A DNA stretch of 5,335 nucleotides, taken from NCBI GenBank assembly GCA_021816385.1, contig JAKAYJ010000087.1, positions 1 through 5,335 on the forward strand, written 5' to 3'. Positions 1-5,335 of this stretch are shown piece after piece (positions within the stretch are counted from its first letter, which is position 1; each line of letters starts with the position of its first letter). This DNA is from Thermoplasmata archaeon. GTDB taxonomy: Archaea > Thermoplasmatota > Thermoplasmata > Thermoplasmatales > Thermoplasmataceae. The position numbers and the translations under genes were made by a program. The notes beneath the pieces are model-generated. The model was not told where the DNA came from, searched no databases, and saw only the letters and a program-made list of their open reading frames with translations.

Positions 1-1
1 T

Positions 2-1888
2 TACAGCGAGTTCAAGGAAACATTCAGTAATGTAGATATAAAATTCGATTATTTCGGAAGGACAACGAGCAAGACTCATGAAACGTTCGTACAGGACTTC
101 TTCGAAGACCTGGAAAAGAAAGGATATCTGGAAAGGAGGATGATGGAATCTGCATACTGTCCAAGGGAGAAGAGGTTCCTCCCAGACAGGTATGTCAACG
201 GAAAATGCCCAAGGTGCGGTTATGAGTTTGCCAGAGGTGATCAATGTGATGAATGCGGCAGGACAAATGATCCCAAGGATCTCATAAATCCTACATGCGC
301 CATTTGTGGTGGGCCAGCTGAATTCAGGGAAACAGCACACATATTCTTCAAGATATCAGAGTTTTCAGATTTTCTCAGGGAATGGCTGGAATCCAGGAAG
401 GAGTGGAGGTCAAATGTAACATCGTTCCCACTAAATATCATTGAAAGCGGCCTCAGGGACAGAGCCATAACCAGGGATATGGAATGGGGTGTAAAGCTCA
501 AGGAAAAAGATATGGAAGGAAAGAGGATTTATGTCTGGTTTGAGGCTTTGCTGGGATATATTTCCAATGCCATGGAATATTCCGAACTTACTGGAAATAA
601 TGAATTATGGAGGGAATATTACGATGATGGAGAAACATATTACTTCCTTGGAAAGGATAATATATTCTTCCATACCATATTCCTTCCAGCAATGCACAGG
701 GCTTCGGGAAAATATCCGCTCCCATACAGGGTTACAGGTAACGAATACCTGAGGTTCAAGGGACAGAAATTTTCAAAATCACGAGGCATTGGATTTACGG
801 TAAATGATGTCCTGCAGATAGTGGACAAGGATTCTTTGAGATATTACATATCATCTATCCTCCCGGAAACATCTGACTCTGACTTCTCACTTGAGGAAAT
901 GAAGGAAAAGGTAAATTCAGAACTGAGTGGTAAGTATGGAAACCTCGTAAACAGGGTGGTAACATTCGCCAGGAACAAAAATGTTCTTCCAATTAAGGGA
1001 GAGTCAGATCATTCAGATATTGAGCTAATAGTACAGATGGATAAATTCAGGGAAGATTACAGTGAACTGATGGGAAAGATTGAATTCAGGAAGGCACTAA
1101 GTCTGTGGCTGGAAAACGTGAAGGTCGTGAACACATATTTCAATGATTCAAAACCATGGGATCTGGTAAAAACAGATAAGAAGCTAACTGAATCAAAACT
1201 ATGGCATACACTAAAAGCAGTTGAATATCTCACTCTTGCCATATACCCCTTTGTCCCATCAGGAGCAGACAGGGCATGGTCTTCAATACACGGGACATCC
1301 ATTGAAAACGTATCTCTGTCGCATCTCGCGGAGACATGTGAGTTCAAACCTTCTGAAAGCGCAATCATATTCAAGAAACTTGAGATTGAAGAAGAACCTG
1401 AAAACCAGCTCAATCTTGTTGTTGGCAGGATTGTATTTGCAGAATTTCATCCAAATGCAGATTCACTGTTACATCTGAGGGTAAGCCTTGGAGATCACGA
1501 AATAGATCTTGTTGCAGGAATAAGAAATTATTATACACTTGAAGAACTGAAAGATAAGAAGATAATAGTAGTGGAAAACCTGAAGCATGCTAAAATAAGG
1601 GGAATAGAATCACAGGGAATGCTACTGGCAGCTCAGGATTCAAAGGGTGCACATCTATTGACAACAGATGAACCTGAAGGAACATCAGTCAGGATTGGTG
1701 ACATTGAATGTACCTCCGAAAAGAAAATTGATCTTGACATCCTGAAAACATATGAACTGAGGATGGACGATGTCAATGGGAAAATGGTCCCAACAGCCAT
1801 GATCGGGCGAAACAGGCTGCATTTGATGGCTAACGGCAAGGATATTCAGGTCGATGGAAAAGTGGAACAAAAATCCATTATTCGATAA
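2..1888 (+). CDS. metG: Methionyl-tRNA synthetase, archaeal type, 5'-truncated by the window edge
   Basis: Class I aminoacyl-tRNA synthetase that charges tRNA-Met with methionine, using ATP, in the cytoplasm. The frame is open from the first complete codon, and the upstream residues (FDYFGRTTSKTHETF, then FFEDLEKKGYLE) are typical MetRS core, so the ATG at 140 is internal; the AGGAGG directly abutting it leaves no spacer. By comparison with family members about 75-80 residues, including the HIGH motif, are missing. Visible landmarks: two zinc knuckles (CPRC/CDEC at 206-256 and CAIC at 296-307), RAITRDMEWG near 460-490, YVWFEALLGYIS near 530-562, GKDNIFFH near 650, and the signature loop as KFSKS (767-781) in place of KMSKS. 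An alpha-helical anticodon-binding region follows. A C-terminal Trbp111/EMAPII-like tRNA-binding OB domain lies at about 1410-1705, then a roughly 60-residue extension that I do not recognise. The gene converges on rpoK with a 5-bp gap. Confidence 0.96.
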   Translation, partial: YSEFKETFSNVDIKFDYFGRTTSKTHETFVQDFFEDLEKKGYLERRMMESAYCPREKRFLPDRYVNGKCPRCGYEFARGDQCDECGRTNDPKDLINPTCAICGGPAEFRETAHIFFKISEFSDFLREWLESRKEWRSNVTSFPLNIIESGLRDRAITRDMEWGVKLKEKDMEGKRIYVWFEALLGYISNAMEYSELTGNNELWREYYDDGETYYFLGKDNIFFHTIFLPAMHRASGKYPLPYRVTGNEYLRFKGQKFSKSRGIGFTVNDVLQIVDKDSLRYYISSILPETSDSDFSLEEMKEKVNSELSGKYGNLVNRVVTFARNKNVLPIKGESDHSDIELIVQMDKFREDYSELMGKIEFRKALSLWLENVKVVNTYFNDSKPWDLVKTDKKLTESKLWHTLKAVEYLTLAIYPFVPSGADRAWSSIHGTSIENVSLSHLAETCEFKPSESAIIFKKLEIEEEPENQLNLVVGRIVFAEFHPNADSLLHLRVSLGDHEIDLVAGIRNYYTLEELKDKKIIVVENLKHAKIRGIESQGMLLAAQDSKGAHLLTTDEPEGTSVRIGDIECTSEKKIDLDILKTYELRMDDVNGKMVPTAMIGRNRLHLMANGKDIQVDGKVEQKSIIR

Positions 1889-1909
1889 AAATATTATTTT
1901 ATTGTTATT
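1884..1909. terminator. Putative bidirectional T-rich termination zone between metG and rpoK
   Basis: The two convergent genes leave only 5 bp between their stop codons. On the plus strand metG runs into TATTATTTTATTGTTATT (within 1892-1909). On the minus strand rpoK runs into TATTTTTA (1893-1886) and, further on, a T5 run opposite 1869-1873. Archaeal RNA polymerase terminates at T-rich non-template tracts without needing a hairpin, and none is seen here. Each terminator would lie partly inside the opposite gene. The assignment rests on composition only. Confidence 0.45.
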
Positions 1910-2058
1910 GGTATAACATTGTTGTCATATTCCAGTATGGCTATGTCAACGGGATCAATCATGACCTTTGGGACGTCAATAATAACCGGGGCCCCCATTG
2001 ATATCTGCAGGGATCTGGCACCTATAATTCTTGCTTTCTCAAATTTTGTGTGCTTCAT
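1894..2058 (-). CDS. rpoK: DNA-directed RNA polymerase subunit K (Rpb6/omega homologue)
   Basis: This 54-residue protein reads MKHTKFEKARIIGARS, then LQISMGAPVIIDVPK, then VMIDPVDIAILEY, and ends VIPITIK. This matches the conserved core of archaeal RpoK: the T-[KR]-[FY]-E-[KR]-A-R-I-[IL]-G-A-R opening, LQIxMGAP, D-P-hydrophobic-[DE]-I-A and the terminal IPIT-hydrophobic-[KR]. The subunit is the archaeal counterpart of eukaryotic Rpb6 and bacterial omega; it helps assemble and stabilise the polymerase clamp and core. The ATG is the only canonical start in the frame: upstream the frame is open to a TGA opposite 2125-2127 but has no ATG, GTG or TTG. No clear Shine-Dalgarno is present, which fits leaderless or short-leader expression. 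It stands alone, convergent with metG and divergent from the acetyltransferase gene. I am confident from the motif pattern, although no search was run. Confidence 0.93.
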   Translation of the reverse strand: MKHTKFEKARIIGARSLQISMGAPVIIDVPKVMIDPVDIAILEYDNNVIPITIK

Positions 2059-2080
2059 ATAAACCAGTGTGCCATCAGGT

Positions 2081-2106
2081 AATTTAAATCCATATAATAG
2101 CTTTTG
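2081..2106 (-). promoter_or_regulatory. Candidate rpoK promoter (BRE/TATA)
   Basis: Reading the minus strand, an A-rich BRE-like stretch CAAAAG (2106-2101) precedes TATTATAT (2099-2092), which would give a leader of about 12 nt before the ATG at 2058. A second AT box, TTTAAATT (2088-2081), is centred 26-27 bp before the ATG and would make the transcript leaderless. A third, TATTTAAG (2115-2108), lies further up. The sequence does not decide between them. Confidence 0.45.
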
Positions 2107-2164
2107 TCTTAAATAGATATTGTTTCAAGATTTCTGCCTTAGATGGTCAACTCATTCAAATAAT

Positions 2165-2178
2165 AAAAACTATTAAGA
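2165..2178 (+). promoter_or_regulatory. Candidate promoter of the GNAT acetyltransferase gene
   Basis: An A-rich BRE-like AAAAAC (2165-2170) is followed by TATTAAGA (2171-2178), centred about 22-23 bp before the ATG at 2197. No Shine-Dalgarno motif is present before that ATG (CTCATTCAATTTC). Together these suggest a leaderless or nearly leaderless mRNA. The spacing is slightly short of the usual 25-27 bp, so confidence is moderate. Confidence 0.45.
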
Positions 2179-2196
2179 AATTTCTCATTCAATTTC

Positions 2197-2892
2197 ATGG
2201 AACTGATCCGTCCAGCAAATACTTCCGACAGGGAGAGAATTAAGGATATTGCCTCAAAAGCAGGCTATATAGACTACATAAGTGATAACATCGATAAAAT
2301 GCTTAACGAAGGAGGACTCTATGTATACGAGGATGGAAATGTAAAAGGTTTCCTGCAGGCTGGGTTCAGGAACATCTGCTGGATAAGTGCCATAAGGGTC
2401 GATCCGGAATACAGGCGACACGGTGTTGCAGAGAAGCTGGTCAGGAAAATAGAAGAAATGGGAAGGGAAAGAAATTGCAGGAGTTATGGAGCACTGGTTG
2501 CAGAAGATAATATACCTTCCAGAACAATGTTCAGGAAACTCGGTTATGAGGAGATGAATTACTATACGACTTTTATGTGTGAACCCTTAAATATGGTACA
2601 GATCGGGAATTATAACCTGAAAGAGGGCAATTATTTTCTTGATTGGGAAATATTTGATAGAAATGAACTGGTAAATGGTTTTCCATATCTCAGGTTCATG
2701 AAAGATTCCAAAGGGAATGAATACATCGAAAACTCAGGTACTTACCAGATGATAAAGTTGGTATCGAATCCAGATTATTCTGATGGCGGTAGTTTTTTGT
2801 CTATAGATAAGAAATTGTTGAATGATGACATTCTTAATGATATGAGGGATACCAGTTCATGGACTTTTATATATTACGTGAAAAATGTCTGA
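2197..2892 (+). CDS. GNAT-family N-acetyltransferase with an unassigned C-terminal domain
   Basis: A 231-residue, probably cytoplasmic enzyme expected to transfer an acetyl group from acetyl-CoA to an amine; the substrate cannot be told. The N-terminal half (about 1-125) is a GNAT fold: the opening LIRPANTSDRERIKDIA, strand 4 ISAIRVDPEYRRHGVAEKL (about 64-81) carrying the acetyl-CoA pyrophosphate-binding loop R-R-H-G-V-A (73-78), and motif B N-x-x-S-x-x-x-F-x-x-L-G-Y (105-117). The loop has Ala where many family members have Gly, which is common. Residues about 130-231 extend past a minimal GNAT of about 150 residues; this part is rich in aromatic and acidic residues, has no membrane segment, and I do not recognise it. 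It might be a substrate-binding or dimerisation domain. The ATG is supported by the upstream TATA element and by being followed at once by GNAT sequence. Codon use resembles the neighbours. The gene appears monocistronic. Confidence 0.88.
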   Translation: MELIRPANTSDRERIKDIASKAGYIDYISDNIDKMLNEGGLYVYEDGNVKGFLQAGFRNICWISAIRVDPEYRRHGVAEKLVRKIEEMGRERNCRSYGALVAEDNIPSRTMFRKLGYEEMNYYTTFMCEPLNMVQIGNYNLKEGNYFLDWEIFDRNELVNGFPYLRFMKDSKGNEYIENSGTYQMIKLVSNPDYSDGGSFLSIDKKLLNDDILNDMRDTSSWTFIYYVKNV

Positions 2893-2902
2893 TTTTTCTT
2901 TA
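2893..2902 (+). terminator. T-rich terminator after the acetyltransferase gene
   Basis: TTTTTCTTT begins directly after the TGA stop codon at 2890-2892, and the next gene is over 200 bp away with its own promoter elements. No stem-loop is evident. This fits archaeal T-tract termination. Confidence 0.4.
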
Positions 2903-2969
2903 ATACTGTTACTTCAAATAATAGTACGAATGAAATATTCACTCAGAAGCAATAAAAGATAGAAAAAAT

Positions 2970-2987
2970 ATAAAACTTATTTATAAA
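2970..2987 (+). promoter_or_regulatory. Upstream TATA promoter element, distal to the transporter gene
   Basis: ATAAAACTTATTTATAAA combines an A-rich BRE with a strong TATA box. Transcription would start near 3005-3010. It contains the same 11-mer (ATAAAACTTAT, 2970-2980) as the proximal transporter promoter 117 bp downstream. It could drive a longer transporter transcript with a leader of about 110-115 nt, or a separate small transcript. An ATG at 3010 falls at the expected start site but opens only a 20-codon frame. Confidence 0.5.
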
Positions 2988-3086
2988 CGAAGTTTGAGCG
3001 TATTTTGCAATGATTTATGCATCAGGTCGTGGTATTATATATATGTATCTCAGTTTAATTTCGACTTCTTGAATTGATAAGTAAGC

Positions 3087-3100
3087 ATAAAACTTATAAC
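3087..3100 (+). promoter_or_regulatory. Proximal BRE/TATA promoter of the transporter gene
   Basis: ATAAAA (3087-3092, BRE-like) and CTTATAAC (3093-3100, TATA) are centred about 25-26 bp before the ATG at 3122. This is the spacing expected for transcription starting at the start codon, that is, a leaderless mRNA. The element decides the gene start, because a TTG at 3074 in the same frame would lie upstream of its own promoter. Confidence 0.65.
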
Positions 3101-3109
3101 CATGTTATA
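3095..3109. promoter_or_regulatory. Dyad overlapping the transporter TATA box, possible operator
   Basis: TATAAC-CAT-GTTATA is a perfect 6-bp inverted repeat with a 3-bp spacer. It covers most of the TATA box and the sequence just downstream of it, so a dimeric regulator bound here would compete with TBP/TFB. AT-rich dyads arise easily by chance, and no regulator gene is adjacent. It is a suggestion only. Confidence 0.25.
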
Positions 3110-3121
3110 GCATGCCATTTA

Positions 3122-5068
3122 ATGGAAAACAATGAAGATGTAAATCCAACTGTTGCTGGAGAAGACAAGAAACTTAAAAAAGAATTGAGTTTTGTCCAGC
3201 TACTCTTCCTTTCCATAGGAGGAATAATCGGTTCGGGATGGCTTTTTGGAGTAAACGCTGGAGCAGCCACAGCTGGTCCAGCTGTAACTCTTTCGTGGCT
3301 CATTGGAGGTGTGATGGTTATTTTTATCGCACTTACATACTCAGAGCTTGCTGCGATGATACCAAGGAGTGGGGCTATAGTAAGATATCCACACATGACT
3401 CATGGTAGTTATACGGGCTACATACTTGGATGGGCATACCTGCTTTCAGCAGTTACTGTTCCATCCATAGAGGCTGTAGCTGCAGTCACATATATATCAG
3501 GGCTTAAAGGCCTGGGATTCATGTCCTACTCGGGTACAACAGTACTGGGTTCATTCACATCCCTTACAGTATATGGTGTTATGATAGCTGTTTTGCTTAT
3601 GATAGGTTTCTTCTTCCTTAACTACTTCGGAATAAAATTCCTCGGAAGATGGAACGAATACTTTGTTTACTGGAAACTGATTATTCCAACAATAACGTTC
3701 ATCCTGCTGTTCTTTATGTTTCGTGCAAGCAACTTCACTGCCCTTCCAGGGGGATTCAATGCAATCGGTACACCATTCATATTCACTGCCATACCCGGAG
3801 CAGGTATAGTCTTCTCATATCTGGGATTCAGGCAGGCTCTGGATTATGGTGGTGAAGCCAAGAATCCTCAGAGAGATATACCCAGGGCATTGATACTGTC
3901 AGTAGTCATAGGAATAATAGTATACGAAATCCTTCAGTTAGTCTATATAGGAGCAATCAGGGTATCTGTCGCCGATCTAACAACCTTCTCATGGTCAGGC
4001 CTAACCGTTTCATCCTACGCTTCCTCACCTTTCTATCACGTATTCGAGACAGCTGGCATTGCGGGATTTGGTGCGTGGGGCTCAGTATTGCTCGCAGATG
4101 CAGTTATATCGCCATCAGGAACTGGATGGATATACCTTGGAACGTCAACAAGAACCATCTACGGGTTAGCCACGGACAAGTACTTCCCTCCAAGTGTCAT
4201 GAAAGTAAGAAAGAAGAGTGGAGTTCCCATGATACCATTGATACTCTCCACAATCATTGGAATAATATTCATAGCTCCTTTCCCCTCATGGTACATTCTG
4301 GTGGGGTTCATATCAAGTGCAACTGTCTTCACATATATAATGGGTGGAGTCAGCCTTAGAGTCCTTAGGAACACAGCTAAAAACGTGGAAAGACCATACA
4401 AGCTTCCTTATAGCAGGGTTCTTTCAATCATTGCATTCATAAGTGCAACGCTGATAGTATACTGGTCAGGATACATCACACTGTCCATATTGATGATGCT
4501 GATCCTTGGAGGGATTCCAGTGTACCTGATATACTATGGAACCTATAAGCTTGGGATTTCATTGGGGAAGACCATAACAAGTGGACTCATCTTCTGGATA
4601 ATAATTGGAATTTCGTTCTATCTGCTATATTATGATATAATAATACCGGCAGTAGCAAACATAACTGCATCGACACCACTCGCTGCCCCGGATTCAGTCT
4701 TCTATTACTTTATAGCTGTATACATAATGATAGTGGTATCAACAATTGTTCTGACATTTCTCATCCATCACTGGGCTAAGGATGAAAATAAGAAGGAGAT
4801 CAAATCAGGCTGGTGGCTCATCTACTTTGTACTGTTCATCTTCGGTTTCTCATATCTGGGTGCATTCGGTCCATATGTCTCACCAATTGCAGTAGCAGGC
4901 CAGTCATTCCCATACGTTCCACTGCTTTTATTCCCCTACGACACATTCATCGTAATAGTAGTAGCAATAGCCTTCTTCTTCTTCGCAGTGAGATCAGGTT
5001 ACTCTGAAGATGATGTACAGTCAATACTTGCAGACCAGGGGGTTCCTCTCAGCACACTGGAAGACTGA
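3122..5068 (+). CDS. APC-superfamily amino-acid/polyamine transporter, long form
   Basis: Polytopic membrane protein of 648 residues, probably a secondary transporter for amino acids or amines driven by the proton or sodium gradient; the substrate is not predictable. TM1 carries the unwound substrate-site motif GGIIGSGWLFG (33-43). TM6 and its following loop read FSYLGFRQALDYGGEAKNPQ then RDIPRA (231-256), a family hallmark. The TM8 loop (about 340-370) and RPYKLP (424-429) before TM11 also fit. The usual APC protein has 12 helices and 430-500 residues. Here further hydrophobic segments follow at about 484-510, 525-550, 562-583 and 603-624, suggesting 14-16 helices, then a short acidic tail ending STLED. 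There is no signal peptide. I chose ATG 3122: an in-frame TTG at 3074 would add 16 polar residues, but the TATA box lies between them. Arg 237 sits where many relatives have Glu or Asp. It appears to be transcribed alone. Confidence 0.9.
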   Translation: MENNEDVNPTVAGEDKKLKKELSFVQLLFLSIGGIIGSGWLFGVNAGAATAGPAVTLSWLIGGVMVIFIALTYSELAAMIPRSGAIVRYPHMTHGSYTGYILGWAYLLSAVTVPSIEAVAAVTYISGLKGLGFMSYSGTTVLGSFTSLTVYGVMIAVLLMIGFFFLNYFGIKFLGRWNEYFVYWKLIIPTITFILLFFMFRASNFTALPGGFNAIGTPFIFTAIPGAGIVFSYLGFRQALDYGGEAKNPQRDIPRALILSVVIGIIVYEILQLVYIGAIRVSVADLTTFSWSGLTVSSYASSPFYHVFETAGIAGFGAWGSVLLADAVISPSGTGWIYLGTSTRTIYGLATDKYFPPSVMKVRKKSGVPMIPLILSTIIGIIFIAPFPSWYILVGFISSATVFTYIMGGVSLRVLRNTAKNVERPYKLPYSRVLSIIAFISATLIVYWSGYITLSILMMLILGGIPVYLIYYGTYKLGISLGKTITSGLIFWIIIGISFYLLYYDIIIPAVANITASTPLAAPDSVFYYFIAVYIMIVVSTIVLTFLIHHWAKDENKKEIKSGWWLIYFVLFIFGFSYLGAFGPYVSPIAVAGQSFPYVPLLLFPYDTFIVIVVAIAFFFFAVRSGYSEDDVQSILADQGVPLSTLED

Positions 5069-5077
5069 AAGGAACAA

Positions 5078-5115
5078 TTTTTTTTACCAATAAATAACCA
5101 TTTTTTTACATTTTT
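5078..5115 (+). terminator. Multiple T-tract terminator after the transporter gene
   Basis: Runs of T8 (5078-5085), T7 (5101-5107) and T5 (5111-5115) follow the TGA stop within 50 bp. Repeated T runs on the non-template strand are the recognised archaeal termination signal. No stem-loop is needed or evident. Confidence 0.65.
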
Positions 5116-5116
5116 C

Positions 5117-5131
5117 AAAATCGTTATATAC
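5117..5131 (+). promoter_or_regulatory. Promoter-like BRE/TATA element with no obvious gene downstream
   Basis: AAAATCG followed by TTATATAC (5124-5131) resembles the other promoters in this window and would start transcription near 5150-5156. No ATG, GTG or TTG near that point opens a credible reading frame: the ATG at 5190 gives 11 codons. It may serve a small RNA, a gene beyond the window with a long leader, or nothing. AT-rich intergenic sequence makes false positives likely. Confidence 0.35.
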
Positions 5132-5247
5132 TTCGTTACTATACACAGAATTACGCACAAGCCTGAAAATAAAACCAATATAGGCGTATATGGTGAAAGA
5201 GAAAAATCTCAATATGATCCATTGATTCATAATTGGTTAAAGATGAA

Positions 5248-5268
5248 GTTGTGAATTGCTATCACAAC
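5248..5268. repeat. 7-bp perfect inverted repeat with 7-nt spacer
   Basis: GTTGTGA (5248-5254) and TCACAAC (5262-5268) are perfect complements separated by ATTGCTA. It could be an operator dyad or an RNA stem-loop with a 7-nt loop, and it lies about 95 nt after the start point predicted from the TATA box at 5124. The flanks lack the D and T arms of a tRNA. Function unknown. Confidence 0.4.
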
Positions 5269-5335
5269 CGAGATGAGATAATGGTGCAAATTGTGGCTCG
5301 CCAATTTCCAAATTTAATAATAATTGTACGGCAAT

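Noticed and set aside
1057..1413. 118-codon frame on the minus strand inside metG
   Set aside because: It lies wholly within a well-supported MetRS reading frame, and its translation shows no recognisable domain.
140..1888. ATG at 140 as the start of metG, with AGGAGG directly before it
   Set aside because: The same frame is open back to position 2 with clear MetRS residues, and the purine run touches the ATG with no spacer.
3991..4359. 122-codon plus-strand frame inside the transporter gene
   Set aside because: The overlapping frame encodes continuous APC-type helices; this one has no recognisable motif and is a shadow frame.
5084..5230. 48-codon minus-strand ORF with one hydrophobic segment (WIILRFFSFTIYAYIGFIF)
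   Set aside because: It passes through the poly-T terminator tracts and a TATA-like box, and its hydrophobicity is what AT-rich noncoding DNA gives by chance.
5248..5268. tRNA anticodon arm with a 7-nt loop reading TGC
   Set aside because: The stem is 7 bp rather than 5, position 37 would be T rather than a purine, and no acceptor stem, D arm or GTTCRA T-loop is found in the flanks.
5248..5268. Bacterial CRP site (TGTGA-N6-TCACA)
   Set aside because: The spacer is 7 rather than 6 and the genome context is archaeal; the resemblance is taken as chance.
5240..5280. C/D box small RNA (GATGA-like motifs)
   Set aside because: No proper RTGATGA box C and no CTGA box D at suitable spacing downstream.
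5237..5335. Minus-strand frame open from the right edge to a TAA, ending GCDSNSQLHL
   Set aside because: At 32 codons with no recognised motif it cannot be told from noise; it would need sequence beyond the window.

Overview
The window looks like a piece of a euryarchaeal chromosome, most likely from the order Thermoplasmatales (Thermoplasma/Ferroplasma/Cuniculiplasma relatives). This is an inference from an archaeal-type methionyl-tRNA synthetase, an archaeal RNA polymerase subunit K, heavy use of AGG for Arg and ATA for Ile, BRE/TATA-type promoters placed about 25 bp before start codons (leaderless transcripts), and T-tract terminators. No species is claimed.

Layout. Positions 2-1888 (+) hold the 3' part of metG. 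The reading frame is already open at the left edge, so the catalytic N-terminus lies outside the window. Tail to tail with it, only 5 bp away, is a short minus-strand gene at 1894-2058 that I recognise as rpoK, the Rpb6/omega-type subunit of archaeal RNA polymerase. At 54 codons it is easily missed. A divergent promoter region (about 2059-2196) separates rpoK from a GNAT acetyltransferase (2197-2892, +) with an unassigned C-terminal half. A 229-bp intergenic region (2893-3121) carries two TATA elements sharing an 11-bp repeat. It leads to a large APC-superfamily amino-acid/polyamine transporter (3122-5068, +). The last 267 bp (5069-5335) hold T-tract terminators, a promoter-like TATA box, a 7-bp inverted repeat and no convincing gene. 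A frame beginning at 5281 stays open to the window end but cannot be judged.

How the genes relate. metG and rpoK are core information-processing genes that converge and probably share a bidirectional termination zone. The acetyltransferase and the transporter each appear to have their own promoter and terminator, so I see four independent transcription units and no operon. I found no mobile element, CRISPR array, tRNA or rRNA. The window is mostly ordinary core genome. The observations most worth following are the small rpoK gene, the corrected transporter start with its tandem promoter and overlapping dyad, the unusual TM6 residue and long C-terminus of the transporter, and the unassigned last 200 bp.
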